Shown here: piece after piece, positions 8,894 to 17,411 of the stretch | Position numbering within the stretch: the stretch's first letter is position 1 | Layout: every line of letters starts with the position of its first letter | Source: Betaproteobacteria bacterium | Lineage (GTDB): Bacteria > Pseudomonadota > Gammaproteobacteria > Burkholderiales > SG8-39 | Direction: 5' to 3' | DNA length: 64,000 bases | NCBI GenBank assembly: GCA_005881575.1 | Contig: VBCA01000004.1 | Span: 62,001-126,000 of the forward strand | Notes under the pieces: model-generated | Told to the model about the DNA's origin: nothing | Database searches by the model: none | The model's input: only the letters and a program-made list of their open reading frames with translations | Program-made: the position numbers and the translations under genes

Positions 8894-10036
8894 ATGACGT
8901 TACTTGAAATAGTCCTATGGATGTCGGTAGGACTGGTTGCCTACGCCTATCTCGGCTATGCGCTTGTGCTCTGGGGATTGTCATTGTTCAGATGTCGTAG
9001 AGTAAGCAAGGCTGACATTACTCCTTCCGTCACTTTTATCATCACAGCGTATAACGAGCAATCACGTATTGCGGGCAAGTTGGAAAATACGCTCAAGCTC
9101 ACGTATCCGGTGTCCCGGCTCAAAGTGATAGTTGCATCGGATTGTTCGTCGGACGGAACCGACGAGATCGTGAAATCCTATGGAGACCGGGGGATCCAAT
9201 TGGTTCGAGCGTCTGTGAGAAGGGGGAAGGAAGCTGCACAGAAACTGGCCGTGGAGGTAGCGAAGGGGGAGGTTTTCGTGTTTTCCGACGTAGCCACGAT
9301 TCTCCCGGAACACGCGGTGTCGAACATCGTAAAGAATTTTAATGATCCAACTGTGGGGTGTGTGAGCAGTGTCGACCGCTTTGTCGATCAGGATGGTCAG
9401 GCGAGCGGAGAAGGCGCCTATGTGCGATATGAAATGTTTCTGAGGTCCTTGGAGACGCGCGTAAATTCGTTAGTGGGGCTCAGTGGATCGTTCTTTGCTG
9501 CGAGGAGGGAGGTGTGCAAAGGAGCGTGGTCGGACGATCTCCAAAGCGATTTCAACACCGTTCTGAACAGTATGCGAATGGGGCTTCGTGGCGTGGCCGA
9601 TCCGGACAGCATAGGCTACTACAAGAATATTGCCGATGAGCGGAAGGAGTATGACCGAAAAGTGCGGACAGTCCTGCGCGGGATTTCAGTGTTTATGAGA
9701 AGTTTGGCATTAGTCAATCCCTTGCGGCACTGTGTATTCGCCTGGCAATTGCTCAGTCATAAGCTCTGCCGGTGGCTTGTCCCATTCGCCATGATGACGG
9801 CGTTCGTCAGTAATGCTGTTCTGGCCCTTTCGTCGCGATGGTATGCCATGTTGTTTCTGATCCAGATCCTGTTCTACTCGGTGGCGCTCGGCGGTATTTT
9901 CTGGAAACCGCTCTTGCGCCTTCCCATTGTTAGACTGTTTTCCTTTTTCCTGTTGGTCAACGCCTCGATCTTCCAGGCTTGGGTCCGGTATTGGTCGGGT
10001 GAGCGACTCATCGTATGGGAACCTTCAAAGCGATAG
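8894..10036 (+). CDS. Membrane-bound family 2 glycosyltransferase
   Basis: This protein of about 380 residues has an N-terminal membrane segment, a GT-A catalytic domain and two to three C-terminal membrane segments. The GT2 core begins TFIITAYNEQSRI, followed by IVASDCSSDGTDEIV and VFSDVATILP (the DxD-equivalent region). This layout matches processive or lipid-anchored GT2 enzymes that act at the inner membrane. The frame stays open upstream to 8825, but the ATG at 8894 places the first membrane helix at the N-terminus. The 3' end overlaps the start of the broken deacetylase by 22 bases. Confidence 0.8.
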   Translation: MTLLEIVLWMSVGLVAYAYLGYALVLWGLSLFRCRRVSKADITPSVTFIITAYNEQSRIAGKLENTLKLTYPVSRLKVIVASDCSSDGTDEIVKSYGDRGIQLVRASVRRGKEAAQKLAVEVAKGEVFVFSDVATILPEHAVSNIVKNFNDPTVGCVSSVDRFVDQDGQASGEGAYVRYEMFLRSLETRVNSLVGLSGSFFAARREVCKGAWSDDLQSDFNTVLNSMRMGLRGVADPDSIGYYKNIADERKEYDRKVRTVLRGISVFMRSLALVNPLRHCVFAWQLLSHKLCRWLVPFAMMTAFVSNAVLALSSRWYAMLFLIQILFYSVALGGIFWKPLLRLPIVRLFSFFLLVNASIFQAWVRYWSGERLIVWEPSKR

Positions 10037-10954
10037 GGCAGGTGAAGGGGTGGGCTAGACGCCGTGCGGCAGCGCTATATGCGCTATCCCCTGGATATCT
10101 GGAGCCTCTGCGGGGAAAGGTCGTCATTTTGACCTACCACCGGGTCGTATCGAAGAAAGAGCTGGATGGTGAATATATTCAGCCGGGGATGTACGTGACG
10201 GCAGAGACATTTGCGATGCAGATGCAATTTATCAAGCAGTACTTCTCTGTGATCTCGTTTGCCGAACTCCTGCGCCTGTGGTCGGAGCAACAATGGGACG
10301 ACCTTTGTGGGAACTGCCAAGTGGTTTTGGCCGGAACAGATTGCATGGCTGTGTCGTCACACCGCTTGCCATAGCGAGGACGAGCGACGGCGCGTGGCTG
10401 AGGTCCTCAAGAAGAAACATACATGGCTTATTAGCGTAGAGGCCTCGATATGTGCTGGTGATACCGAAGCTATCATCGAGGGCTGTAAAGCGCTGCAACA
10501 GGATCAAATTGACACCTTTATCACAGAATGGGCTGTACACCTTGGGGTCGTCCTCCCTGTAGAAAGAAAATTGATCAATTGGGGAGAGGCACAGGAAATG
10601 TCAGCAGCTGGGATCTCATTCGGCTCACATTCGGCCACGCACAGGATCATGACGCGTCTTAATGCAACAGAGCTGGCGCAAGAGATCAGCGGATCATGGG
10701 CGATGCTCAGAGAGAAGCCCATTACGACGGTTCCGGTGTTTTGCTACCCCAACGGCAACTGGTCAGCGGAGGTGGAGCAATTGGTTGAGGCTGCAGGCTA
10801 CGCGGCCGCTACATCAGCAGAATTCGGCTATGAAGGTCGGGTACCGTCATGTCGGTTTGGGCTGAAACGTATAAATATTCACGATGATGTGACAAATACC
10901 CCCAAGCTCTTTGCCTTTCATCTTGCGGGACATAAAGGTGTGGGCGCGGGTTAG
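10015..10954 (+). pseudogene. Polysaccharide deacetylase, inactivated by internal deletion and frameshift
   Basis: The first frame (10015-10374) gives the N-terminal part of a polysaccharide deacetylase, with VVILTYHRVV and the helix before the catalytic strand (QMQFIKQYFSVISFAELLRL). It then runs into unrelated residues and stops. From about 10290 the +2 frame continues the family with AKWFWPEQIAWL and the second metal motif SFGSHSATH, to a stop at 10954. The expected first catalytic motif (TFDDG and the residues after it, some 40-50 residues) is absent. A deletion around 10300-10330 therefore removed the metal-binding aspartates and shifted the frame. The intact gene would remove acetyl groups from the polymer. 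Confidence 0.8.
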
Positions 10955-11066
10955 TTCGGCGCCTAAGGCGGGCGTGTACGGTACCTCCATACAAAAAAAC
11001 CTGGGGCATCGTCACGAATGCTACTGACCGGATTCTTTGGGTAAAGTGCTGAAATGCTGGAGGGGC

Positions 11067-11264
11067 ATGACAGCAGCCGGTGCTGAAAGACAGAAACTCA
11101 GGGTCGTGATCTTGACTGAGCTTGAATCCGGCTCAGTGCTGGATGCCATCTTGGTGACGGGCGTTCAGTCGATGTCTGTTAGAAATCAGGATTTCGTCGG
11201 TGCCGTATGTGGGTTCGAAAGTGATTGCTTGGCTGGTATAAAGGTGGGATTACGATTCGCTTGA
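11067..11264 (+). pseudogene. Short ORF with good ribosome site, probably a truncated gene
   Basis: A 65-codon frame starts at an ATG preceded by GGAGGGGC, which is a strong Shine-Dalgarno sequence for this region. The N-terminus (KLRVVILTE after ten residues) looks like a first beta strand of a Rossmann-like enzyme, but the frame ends without any domain. I do not recognise the family. The stretch 10955-11324 otherwise holds no gene. It lies between a broken deacetylase and an intact glycosyltransferase, so a decayed gene is the most likely reading, but a real small protein cannot be excluded. Confidence 0.3.
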
Positions 11265-11324
11265 CAAGCCTCTCACGTATCAAAGCTCTCCGCCCTGCTG
11301 GTTACGAAATTATTGTATCTTCCT

Positions 11325-12437
11325 ATGCCGACTCGAACGATTGTCCATCTCTCCAGTACAACCATCCCCGGGGGTGCCGAAATGATGATGAGCCGCTTAG
11401 CAGGGGCGCTGAGTGCGGAGAAATTCCGTTCCGTCGTCTGTCTCTTCAGCTCAGGATGGTTGCAGGATCGATGCATTGCCCAAGGACTCGAAACACAAGT
11501 GATTCCGATCAATGGGATGTTCGACCGAAGCTGGGGAATAAAGTTTTTCAAGTTTCTGAAAACAAGTCGAGCAAGTCTCGTCCATGCACACGAATTCACC
11601 GCCAACACGTACGGGGCCCTTGTGGCGAGGCTGGCTGGTATACCAGTCGTCGCTACAATTCATGGAAAGAGTTACTACGGTGACCAGGTCAAACGACGAT
11701 TAGCTTATCGGCTTACGAGCCGTATAGCCAGAATGGTTGCAGTTTCAGAAGACCTCAAGCGATACATTGCCGCGACTGTTGGAATTTCACCAGGACGGAT
11801 TCGTGTGATCTATAACGGAGTGCCTGATCTCGAACAGCCTCGTTTGGAGGACGAAGTGGAACTGAGAAGGGAATTGCGAGTCCCTCTAAACCATCAAATC
11901 GTCGGCGTGATCGGGAGTTTGTATCCGGTCAAGGGGCATACCTATCTCTTGCAGGCGATTCCGGCGATCCTGAAAAAGCACGGAAATACCATATTCTTCT
12001 TTGCGGGGCGAGGCCAGCTTGAAGGGGAGCTCAAAAGGCAAGCTCGTGACCTTGGAATTGAGGACCATGTACGGATCCTTGGGTTTCGGAGCGATGTCGC
12101 AAACTTGCTCGGAATTGTTGATCTATTTGCTTTGCCGTCGTTGTCAGAAGGACTATCAGTCGCTATCTTGGAGGCTATGGTCGCACGGAAACCGGTCGTG
12201 GCATCTCATGTGGGTGGAAATCCAGAGCTCGTGGTGGACGGGGAGACGGGATATTTGGTGCCGCCGATGGATCCACCAGCCCTATCCGCCCGTATCGTCG
12301 AGTTGCTCGGCGATCAGCGACTAAGGGCAAGGCTGGGAGAAGCTGGGCGGAGACGGGTCATGGAGTTGTTTTCACTTTCCGCTATGGTGGAACAATATGA
12401 ACAACTGTATGCAGAGTGTATGGATAAAAGGATATGA
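11325..12437 (+). CDS. Glycosyltransferase family 4
   Basis: This 370-residue GT-B glycosyltransferase shows the N-terminal STTIPGGAEMMMSRLA acceptor-side loop, VIYNGVPDLEQPRL at the domain linker, VIGSLYPVKGH and the EX7E block LPSLSEGLSVAILEAM. It probably acts at the cytosolic face of the membrane on the EPS repeat unit. A TTG at 11313 is an alternative start; the ATG at 11325 gives a normal first strand (TRTIVHLSS). The fragment directly downstream is a decayed relative of its C-terminal half. Confidence 0.88.
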   Translation: MPTRTIVHLSSTTIPGGAEMMMSRLAGALSAEKFRSVVCLFSSGWLQDRCIAQGLETQVIPINGMFDRSWGIKFFKFLKTSRASLVHAHEFTANTYGALVARLAGIPVVATIHGKSYYGDQVKRRLAYRLTSRIARMVAVSEDLKRYIAATVGISPGRIRVIYNGVPDLEQPRLEDEVELRRELRVPLNHQIVGVIGSLYPVKGHTYLLQAIPAILKKHGNTIFFFAGRGQLEGELKRQARDLGIEDHVRILGFRSDVANLLGIVDLFALPSLSEGLSVAILEAMVARKPVVASHVGGNPELVVDGETGYLVPPMDPPALSARIVELLGDQRLRARLGEAGRRRVMELFSLSAMVEQYEQLYAECMDKRI

Positions 12438-12442
12438 CCGTG

Positions 12443-12640
12443 TGATCGGCACGGTGAACTGGAGCAGGCCTTGAAGGCCGAGGTGGTCAAACGGAACCTC
12501 GATGCCCATGTGCGATCCTCGGGTTTCGAAGTGATGTGCCGGTGCTATTGTCGCTGTTCGATGTATTTGTCTTGCCCTCCCTCTCCGAGGGGCTCTCCAT
12601 GGCGCTGTTGGAGGCCATGGCGGCGGGGAACTTCTCGTGA
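12443..12640 (+). pseudogene. Remnant of a second GT4 glycosyltransferase (C-terminal part)
   Basis: The sequence encodes GELEQALKAEVVKRNLDAHV in one frame (12453-12512) and, after a one-base loss near 12513, RILGFRSDVPVLLSLFDVF then LPSLSEGLSMALLEAMAAGN in the next frame, ending at a TGA at 12638-12640. This matches residues of the intact GT4 gene just upstream (GQLEGELK, HVRILGFRSDV, LPSLSEGLS). A second frame break is likely at about 12450. No N-terminal half is left. It is either a decayed tandem paralogue or the tail of an imported gene. Confidence 0.8.
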
Positions 12641-12703
12641 GAACTGTGCTGACGGTTGCAGTGTCGTCGAGAAGGAAAAAAAACGAGAGAAACCCGAGTC
12701 ATC

Positions 12704-13630
12704 ATGAAATTTCCGCAGGGTAAACAGTTCGCCTTTACGATTCTCGACGATACGGACGACTCCACGTTGGAGAACGTCAAGCCTGTCTACGACGCTCTGA
12801 AGACCCATGGAATCCGGACAACGAAAACCGTCTGGCCGGTCGATTGCCCGGAGGGCAGTCGAATCTTTTTCGCGGCGGACACGTTGCAGCGAAAACCCTA
12901 TCTGGAATTTGTCCGTCAGCTTGGAGTCGACGGGTTTGAGATTGCCTTCCATGGAGCGACCATGGAGTCCAGCCGGCGTGACCGCACCGTGCAAGCGCTG
13001 GATTTCCTCAAGGCAGAGTTCGGTGCGTATCCGACCCTCTTTTGCAATCATGGGCACAACCGTGACAATCTCTATTGGGGATATAAGCGGTTTCAGACTT
13101 CGTGGCTGCGGCGCATGGTAGGGTTGTTGCGCAAGGAAGCGGCCTCTTACTATCTCGGGGATGTCAAGGACACGGACTATTTTTGGGGCGATCTTTGTCG
13201 CGAGCACATCCGTTATGTAAGGAATTGGACGTTTTCGTGCCTGAACATGCTCGAGGTCAATCCGGAAATGCCTTACCGGCTTTCAGGCACGCCGTACGTG
13301 AACTTGTGGTTCTCCACCGCGGATGCCCCCGATGTCGGAGATTTCGTTCGATTGCTCACTCAGGAGAACGTTGATCGCCTTGAAGATGCCGGAGGACTCT
13401 GTATTATCTCAACACACTTCGGCAAGGGGTTTGTCAAAGACGGGGTCTTAGATCCTCGGGTGCACCGTATATTCCAAACCTTGAGCCAGAAGCCTGGGTG
13501 GTACGTGCCGGTTTCTGAAATGCTCGATTACCTTGTCCAAACGCAGGATAAAGGTCGGATCCTTGGTTCCTTGAAGACAGCGATGCTTGAAACGCGATAC
13601 CTCGTCAATAAACTCTGGCCGGCGTCATGA
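12704..13630 (+). CDS. Polysaccharide-deacetylase-like protein of unknown function
   Basis: This 308-residue protein starts FAFTILDDTDDSTLENVKPV (from residue 9), which resembles the DD metal motif of NodB-type carbohydrate esterases. It continues with a HGATMESS segment (about 86-93) and CNHGHNRDN (about 117-125), placing histidines where the family has its metal ligands, and IISTHFGKGF near residue 240. It may be a deacetylase of the EPS, but sequence spacing differs from NodB enzymes, so the reaction is an inference. The ATG at 12704 is chosen because it begins the conserved part. The gene follows the GT4 remnant by about 60 bases. Confidence 0.65.
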   Translation: MKFPQGKQFAFTILDDTDDSTLENVKPVYDALKTHGIRTTKTVWPVDCPEGSRIFFAADTLQRKPYLEFVRQLGVDGFEIAFHGATMESSRRDRTVQALDFLKAEFGAYPTLFCNHGHNRDNLYWGYKRFQTSWLRRMVGLLRKEAASYYLGDVKDTDYFWGDLCREHIRYVRNWTFSCLNMLEVNPEMPYRLSGTPYVNLWFSTADAPDVGDFVRLLTQENVDRLEDAGGLCIISTHFGKGFVKDGVLDPRVHRIFQTLSQKPGWYVPVSEMLDYLVQTQDKGRILGSLKTAMLETRYLVNKLWPAS

Positions 13631-13698
13631 ACGTGCCAATGCGGTTTTGGGGAGCGCGCTCATTTTGCCAAGATGTATCGTAACGGCGGACAGAATCC

Positions 13699-15957
13699 AT
13701 GAGCGGAGATCGAGATTTGCACAACACTGGGTTGAGTAAATTAACAGATGAGCTTGAGGCGCGTGCGGCGCTCAGCGGACTACCGTCTGGTCTTCGTCTT
13801 CGGCAGGCATTTGAGCGATTGGTTCTCATGGATCCGAAGGGGGCCGTTGACGTGATGGGAACCCACCCCGATGAGATCAGCGAGTCGGGAACCGATCTCG
13901 GCAACTTGCTGGGTCGTACGCTTCTTGAACGGAAGATGTACAGGGAAGCAGCCCATCTCTTACATCTCGTCCAACAGACAAAGCTCATCAGCGATACCGC
14001 GATTTGTATCCGGTTGGCTAAGGCGTTGGCTCAGGAGCGAGATAGCGAGGGGGCTGCGCAGGTTTTCAGGACCGCGCTTGCCATCGATCCAGCCTGTGTC
14101 TCGGCGATGAGAGGGTTGTATGAAATCGCCGCGAAGGCCGGCCATTCCGAAGAAGCTTCTCGGTGGCTTACCCGGTTGGCCGAGACGGATTTGTCGTATT
14201 CGACAGTCTCCTATGTGTATAGGGAGCGGCAGAAACTTCCGGGCAACCCAGGACGAGCAGTCCGCATCGCTCTCTTGAGCTCGTACGTCTTGGATTGGTT
14301 GATCCCCTATCTCGATGTAGAAAGCAGAAAAGCCGGGCTCATTCCGGAGTTTTACTTGGCGCCGTTCAACCAATATACGCAACAAATATTGAATCCCAGG
14401 AGCGATCTCTATCAGTTCAAGCCGGACGTCATTTTCCTCGCGCTTGGACTTGAGGATATCTGCCCGAAGATTGTTGTGCCCATGAAGGAGAATGAACTCG
14501 CGCGGGTTCAAGGTGCCATTGTCGGGCAGGTCCTTGGACTTGTTCGAGAAATCGAGTCGCATAGTCGAGCGCTCACGGTAGTTCACAGTTTTTCAGCTCT
14601 CGGAAGGGACGGGCAGGGGATTCTCCAGAACCGACTTGCTAATAGCTTCTCCAAGTGGCTTGCCGTCTTAAACGATGAACTTGCGGGAGAATTACGGACG
14701 CACGAGCGGTCTTTCCTGATGCCGCTCGATGCCGTGGTCGGATGGGTCGGGCGGGAGCGCAGTCATCAGGCGAAGATGTGGTACATGGCCAGTATGAGAA
14801 TTGCCGAAGCGTCTCTTCCGGAGTTGGCGCGATACAGCATGCGCTATGTCAAGGCGCTGAAGGGGCTCACGAGAAAATGCGTGGTTCTCGATCTCGATGG
14901 GACATTGTGGGGGGGAATCGTCGGGGAAGTAGGGGCTGAAGGAGTCGCGTTAGGGCCGACGGCTCCAGGTATTGAATATGTAGATTTTCAACGAGCGCTT
15001 CTGGGTCTCACCCGTCGCGGCATTCTGCTTGCGGTGTGTTCCAAGAATAATCCCGAGGATGCGCTGCCGGTCATCCGTACTCATCCCCACATGGTGCTCA
15101 GGGAAGAGCAGTTCGCCGCTATGCGGATCAATTGGAGGAACAAGGCGGACAATATTCGGGAAATCGCCCAGGAGCTCAACATTGGTTTGGACTCGTTGGT
15201 CTTTATCGACGATAACCCGAACGAGCGGGAATTGATCAAACAGATGCTGCCGGAGGTGCTGACCGTCGATCTTCCCAAAGATCCCTCGCTCTATCGGCGA
15301 ATGCTGGAGGACATGACGGACTTCGACCTATTGGCCTTGACCAAAGAAGACGAGATGCGTGTGGCGCAGTATCAAGCGAACGCGAAGCGTCAGGCCGCGA
15401 AGATCACGGCTGTCTCGCTTGATGAGTACTTGCAATCGCTCGAAATTCAGGTCGCGATCGATCTCGCGCCTCGTGATGCGCTTAATCGTGTGGTGCAGTT
15501 GTTCAATAAGACGAATCAATTCAATCTGACGACCAAGCGCTATCAGGTTGAGGACGTCATTCGCTTTATGGAGTCGGAAGAATATCGTATCTACGATTTG
15601 CATGTAGTCGACCGATTTGGCGACCACGGGCTGGTCGGGACTGCCGTCATTCGCAAGCAGCGTGAGGAGTGGCACATCGACAGTCTCTTGATGAGCTGCC
15701 GCGTCATGGGACTGGGCATTGAGACCGCCTTTCTCGAGCGGATCTATTCCGACGCCGTTAGGGAGCGAGTCGTTAGGCTGATTGGAGAGTACGTTCAGAC
15801 CAAGAAAAACCAACCCGTGAAGGAATTTTATGCTGAGCATGGGTTTTCATTGTTGAAAGATGAGGATGGTCGGCAAGAATGGAAGCTGAATGTGGCTGCC
15901 ACGCCCATTAAGAAACCATCGTGGATTACAATCGGAACACGCGAAAGGGCGTTTTGA
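13699..15957 (+). CDS. FkbH-like HAD-IIIC phosphatase/glyceryl-transfer protein with GNAT tail
   Basis: This 752-residue multidomain protein carries an N-terminal helical repeat region (about 1-170), an FkbH N-domain (about 185-385), a HAD domain with the nucleophile motif VVLDLDGTLWGG (395-406, D398 and D400) and FIDDNPNERE (about 501-510), and a C-terminal GNAT-like part (about 570-740). FkbH proteins of polyketide loci take D-1,3-bisphosphoglycerate and load a glyceryl unit onto an acyl carrier protein. Its stop overlaps the start of a carrier-protein gene (TTGA), supporting the same partnership here. The product in this locus is inferred to be a glyceryl-type group for the glycan. Confidence 0.8.
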   Translation: MSGDRDLHNTGLSKLTDELEARAALSGLPSGLRLRQAFERLVLMDPKGAVDVMGTHPDEISESGTDLGNLLGRTLLERKMYREAAHLLHLVQQTKLISDTAICIRLAKALAQERDSEGAAQVFRTALAIDPACVSAMRGLYEIAAKAGHSEEASRWLTRLAETDLSYSTVSYVYRERQKLPGNPGRAVRIALLSSYVLDWLIPYLDVESRKAGLIPEFYLAPFNQYTQQILNPRSDLYQFKPDVIFLALGLEDICPKIVVPMKENELARVQGAIVGQVLGLVREIESHSRALTVVHSFSALGRDGQGILQNRLANSFSKWLAVLNDELAGELRTHERSFLMPLDAVVGWVGRERSHQAKMWYMASMRIAEASLPELARYSMRYVKALKGLTRKCVVLDLDGTLWGGIVGEVGAEGVALGPTAPGIEYVDFQRALLGLTRRGILLAVCSKNNPEDALPVIRTHPHMVLREEQFAAMRINWRNKADNIREIAQELNIGLDSLVFIDDNPNERELIKQMLPEVLTVDLPKDPSLYRRMLEDMTDFDLLALTKEDEMRVAQYQANAKRQAAKITAVSLDEYLQSLEIQVAIDLAPRDALNRVVQLFNKTNQFNLTTKRYQVEDVIRFMESEEYRIYDLHVVDRFGDHGLVGTAVIRKQREEWHIDSLLMSCRVMGLGIETAFLERIYSDAVRERVVRLIGEYVQTKKNQPVKEFYAEHGFSLLKDEDGRQEWKLNVAATPIKKPSWITIGTRERAF

Positions 15958-16181
15958 GCGTTGAAGAAGTGGTTGCCAGGGTATTCAACTTGGATGCCTC
16001 GGAGGTGACGGATCAATCATCAAGGAAAACCATTGCGGAATGGGATTCTATGGGACATCTGTCGTTGATCAACGGTTTGGAGGAAGAATTCAAGGTGTCG
16101 ATTGCCATTGCAGACGCCATGGAAATGACCAGTGTGCAACACATCAAAAAGATATTGAAAGACTACAAAGTCGCCCCCTAA
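15954..16181 (+). CDS. Acyl carrier protein
   Basis: This 75-residue carrier protein has its phosphopantetheine attachment site at S32 in EWDSMGHLSL and a four-helix pattern normal for the family. A GTG at 15921 would lengthen the protein within the fkbH-like gene, but the TTG at 15954 overlaps the upstream TGA and yields the usual N-terminus (SVEEVVARVF). The position directly after the FkbH-like gene and before a GNAT gene suggests a stand-alone carrier that holds a short acyl (probably glyceryl) unit for transfer, not a fatty-acid synthesis ACP. Confidence 0.85.
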   Translation: MSVEEVVARVFNLDASEVTDQSSRKTIAEWDSMGHLSLINGLEEEFKVSIAIADAMEMTSVQHIKKILKDYKVAP

Positions 16182-16212
16182 TGCTCCGAATTGTATTCGC
16201 AAGTGAGTGGCC

Positions 16213-17373
16213 ATGAATCGAGAAGTTGCCAAAGTCTCTCTGTATCATCAGGGCATGTATGAGGCATTCGACCGATTTTGCCGCGCGATCTGGCCGAGCT
16301 CGCGCAACCGGGCATCCTCCTCAACCGCACGGTTCGACGGAGGCCAGCAAGGGCAAGCAGGCTCTACCCAGGATCCTCCGACGTTCGTATTTGTGAAGGG
16401 AGACGATATCGTCGGCCATGTCACGACGATTCCCGTGCAACTCTCTGCTTTCGCGAAGACCGTAGCGGCTCACTGGATCGTGGGGTTCATGGTGCTCCCC
16501 GAGCACCGGAATGGTCTCGTAGGTCCGCTGCTCATCAAGGAAGTCAACCGATCTCTGGACTGCGCACTATCGCTGCACGTAGAACCTCCCGTCTTGCGGA
16601 TTCTGACGGGGTTGAAATGGGTGCATAAGGGAATCTTGCCCCAGTACCTTCGGGTCCTGAATGCTCGAGGCGTGAGCCACAATCTTCAACTGTCGGGGGT
16701 CGGAGCCCTTGCCTTACATACGGGCGATACGGCCCCTGTTGTGCCGTTTGGATTCGTCGAGTCGTTCATAAGAATGCTGGGAGGATGGGGGCTGGCTGTT
16801 GGTCAGGCGATATGGGTGGGCCTGACCATTGTCGCCAGGCCCAGGGCTGTGCCAGTGGAGGTTCGAGAGGAGCAAGGATTCGACGACAGCTACAATAAGC
16901 TCTGGCAAGCGGTAAGTGGACGGTTTGGGGCGTGTCTTGCAAGAGATCAGAAATATCTCCAGAGGCGATTTGGCGGGCATCCGGATCGCTATCGTGTGCT
17001 TGGATGCCGGCACGAGAATCGCTTGCTGGGCTATTGCATCGTGAAGACAAAGCAGTTTTCGAACGACCCTCGGATGGGAAATATGAAGGTAGGAACGATC
17101 GTCGACTGCCTCTTCGACTCGGCCGCTCCCGCAGTATTCCAAGCTTTATTGGATCGTGCGCTGAAGTTATGTGCTAGAGAAGGTGTGCACGCGGTGCTGT
17201 GCACGGCATCCCATGCCACCGTGAGGCGGTTGCTGCGAGGCAATGGCTTTCTCGCGATCCCCGGCAACTTGAACTTTGCCTATCACAATCGGACGGATGT
17301 GCCGCTCCAAGACATACCGCTCGAGTCTTGGCACTTGATGCGAGGAGACTCCGACGCGGACCAGAATTTCTGA
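16213..17373 (+). CDS. GNAT-fold acyltransferase-like protein
   Basis: This 386-residue protein has an N-terminal GNAT-like half with FVFVKGDDIVGHVTTIPVQL (about residues 58-77) and VGFMVLPEHRNGLVGPLLIK (about 90-110, the usual acetyl-CoA pyrophosphate loop region). A second GNAT-like half covers about 225-370. It follows the ACP gene by 31 bases, so I infer that it transfers the group carried by that ACP (or by CoA) to a sugar. An earlier GTG at 16207 lies two codons upstream of the ATG used. Substrates are unknown. Confidence 0.65.
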   Translation: MNREVAKVSLYHQGMYEAFDRFCRAIWPSSRNRASSSTARFDGGQQGQAGSTQDPPTFVFVKGDDIVGHVTTIPVQLSAFAKTVAAHWIVGFMVLPEHRNGLVGPLLIKEVNRSLDCALSLHVEPPVLRILTGLKWVHKGILPQYLRVLNARGVSHNLQLSGVGALALHTGDTAPVVPFGFVESFIRMLGGWGLAVGQAIWVGLTIVARPRAVPVEVREEQGFDDSYNKLWQAVSGRFGACLARDQKYLQRRFGGHPDRYRVLGCRHENRLLGYCIVKTKQFSNDPRMGNMKVGTIVDCLFDSAAPAVFQALLDRALKLCAREGVHAVLCTASHATVRRLLRGNGFLAIPGNLNFAYHNRTDVPLQDIPLESWHLMRGDSDADQNF

Positions 17374-17411
17374 TTCGCCACTCTTCCTCTGCTGACCTCA
17401 AAGCATTGCCT

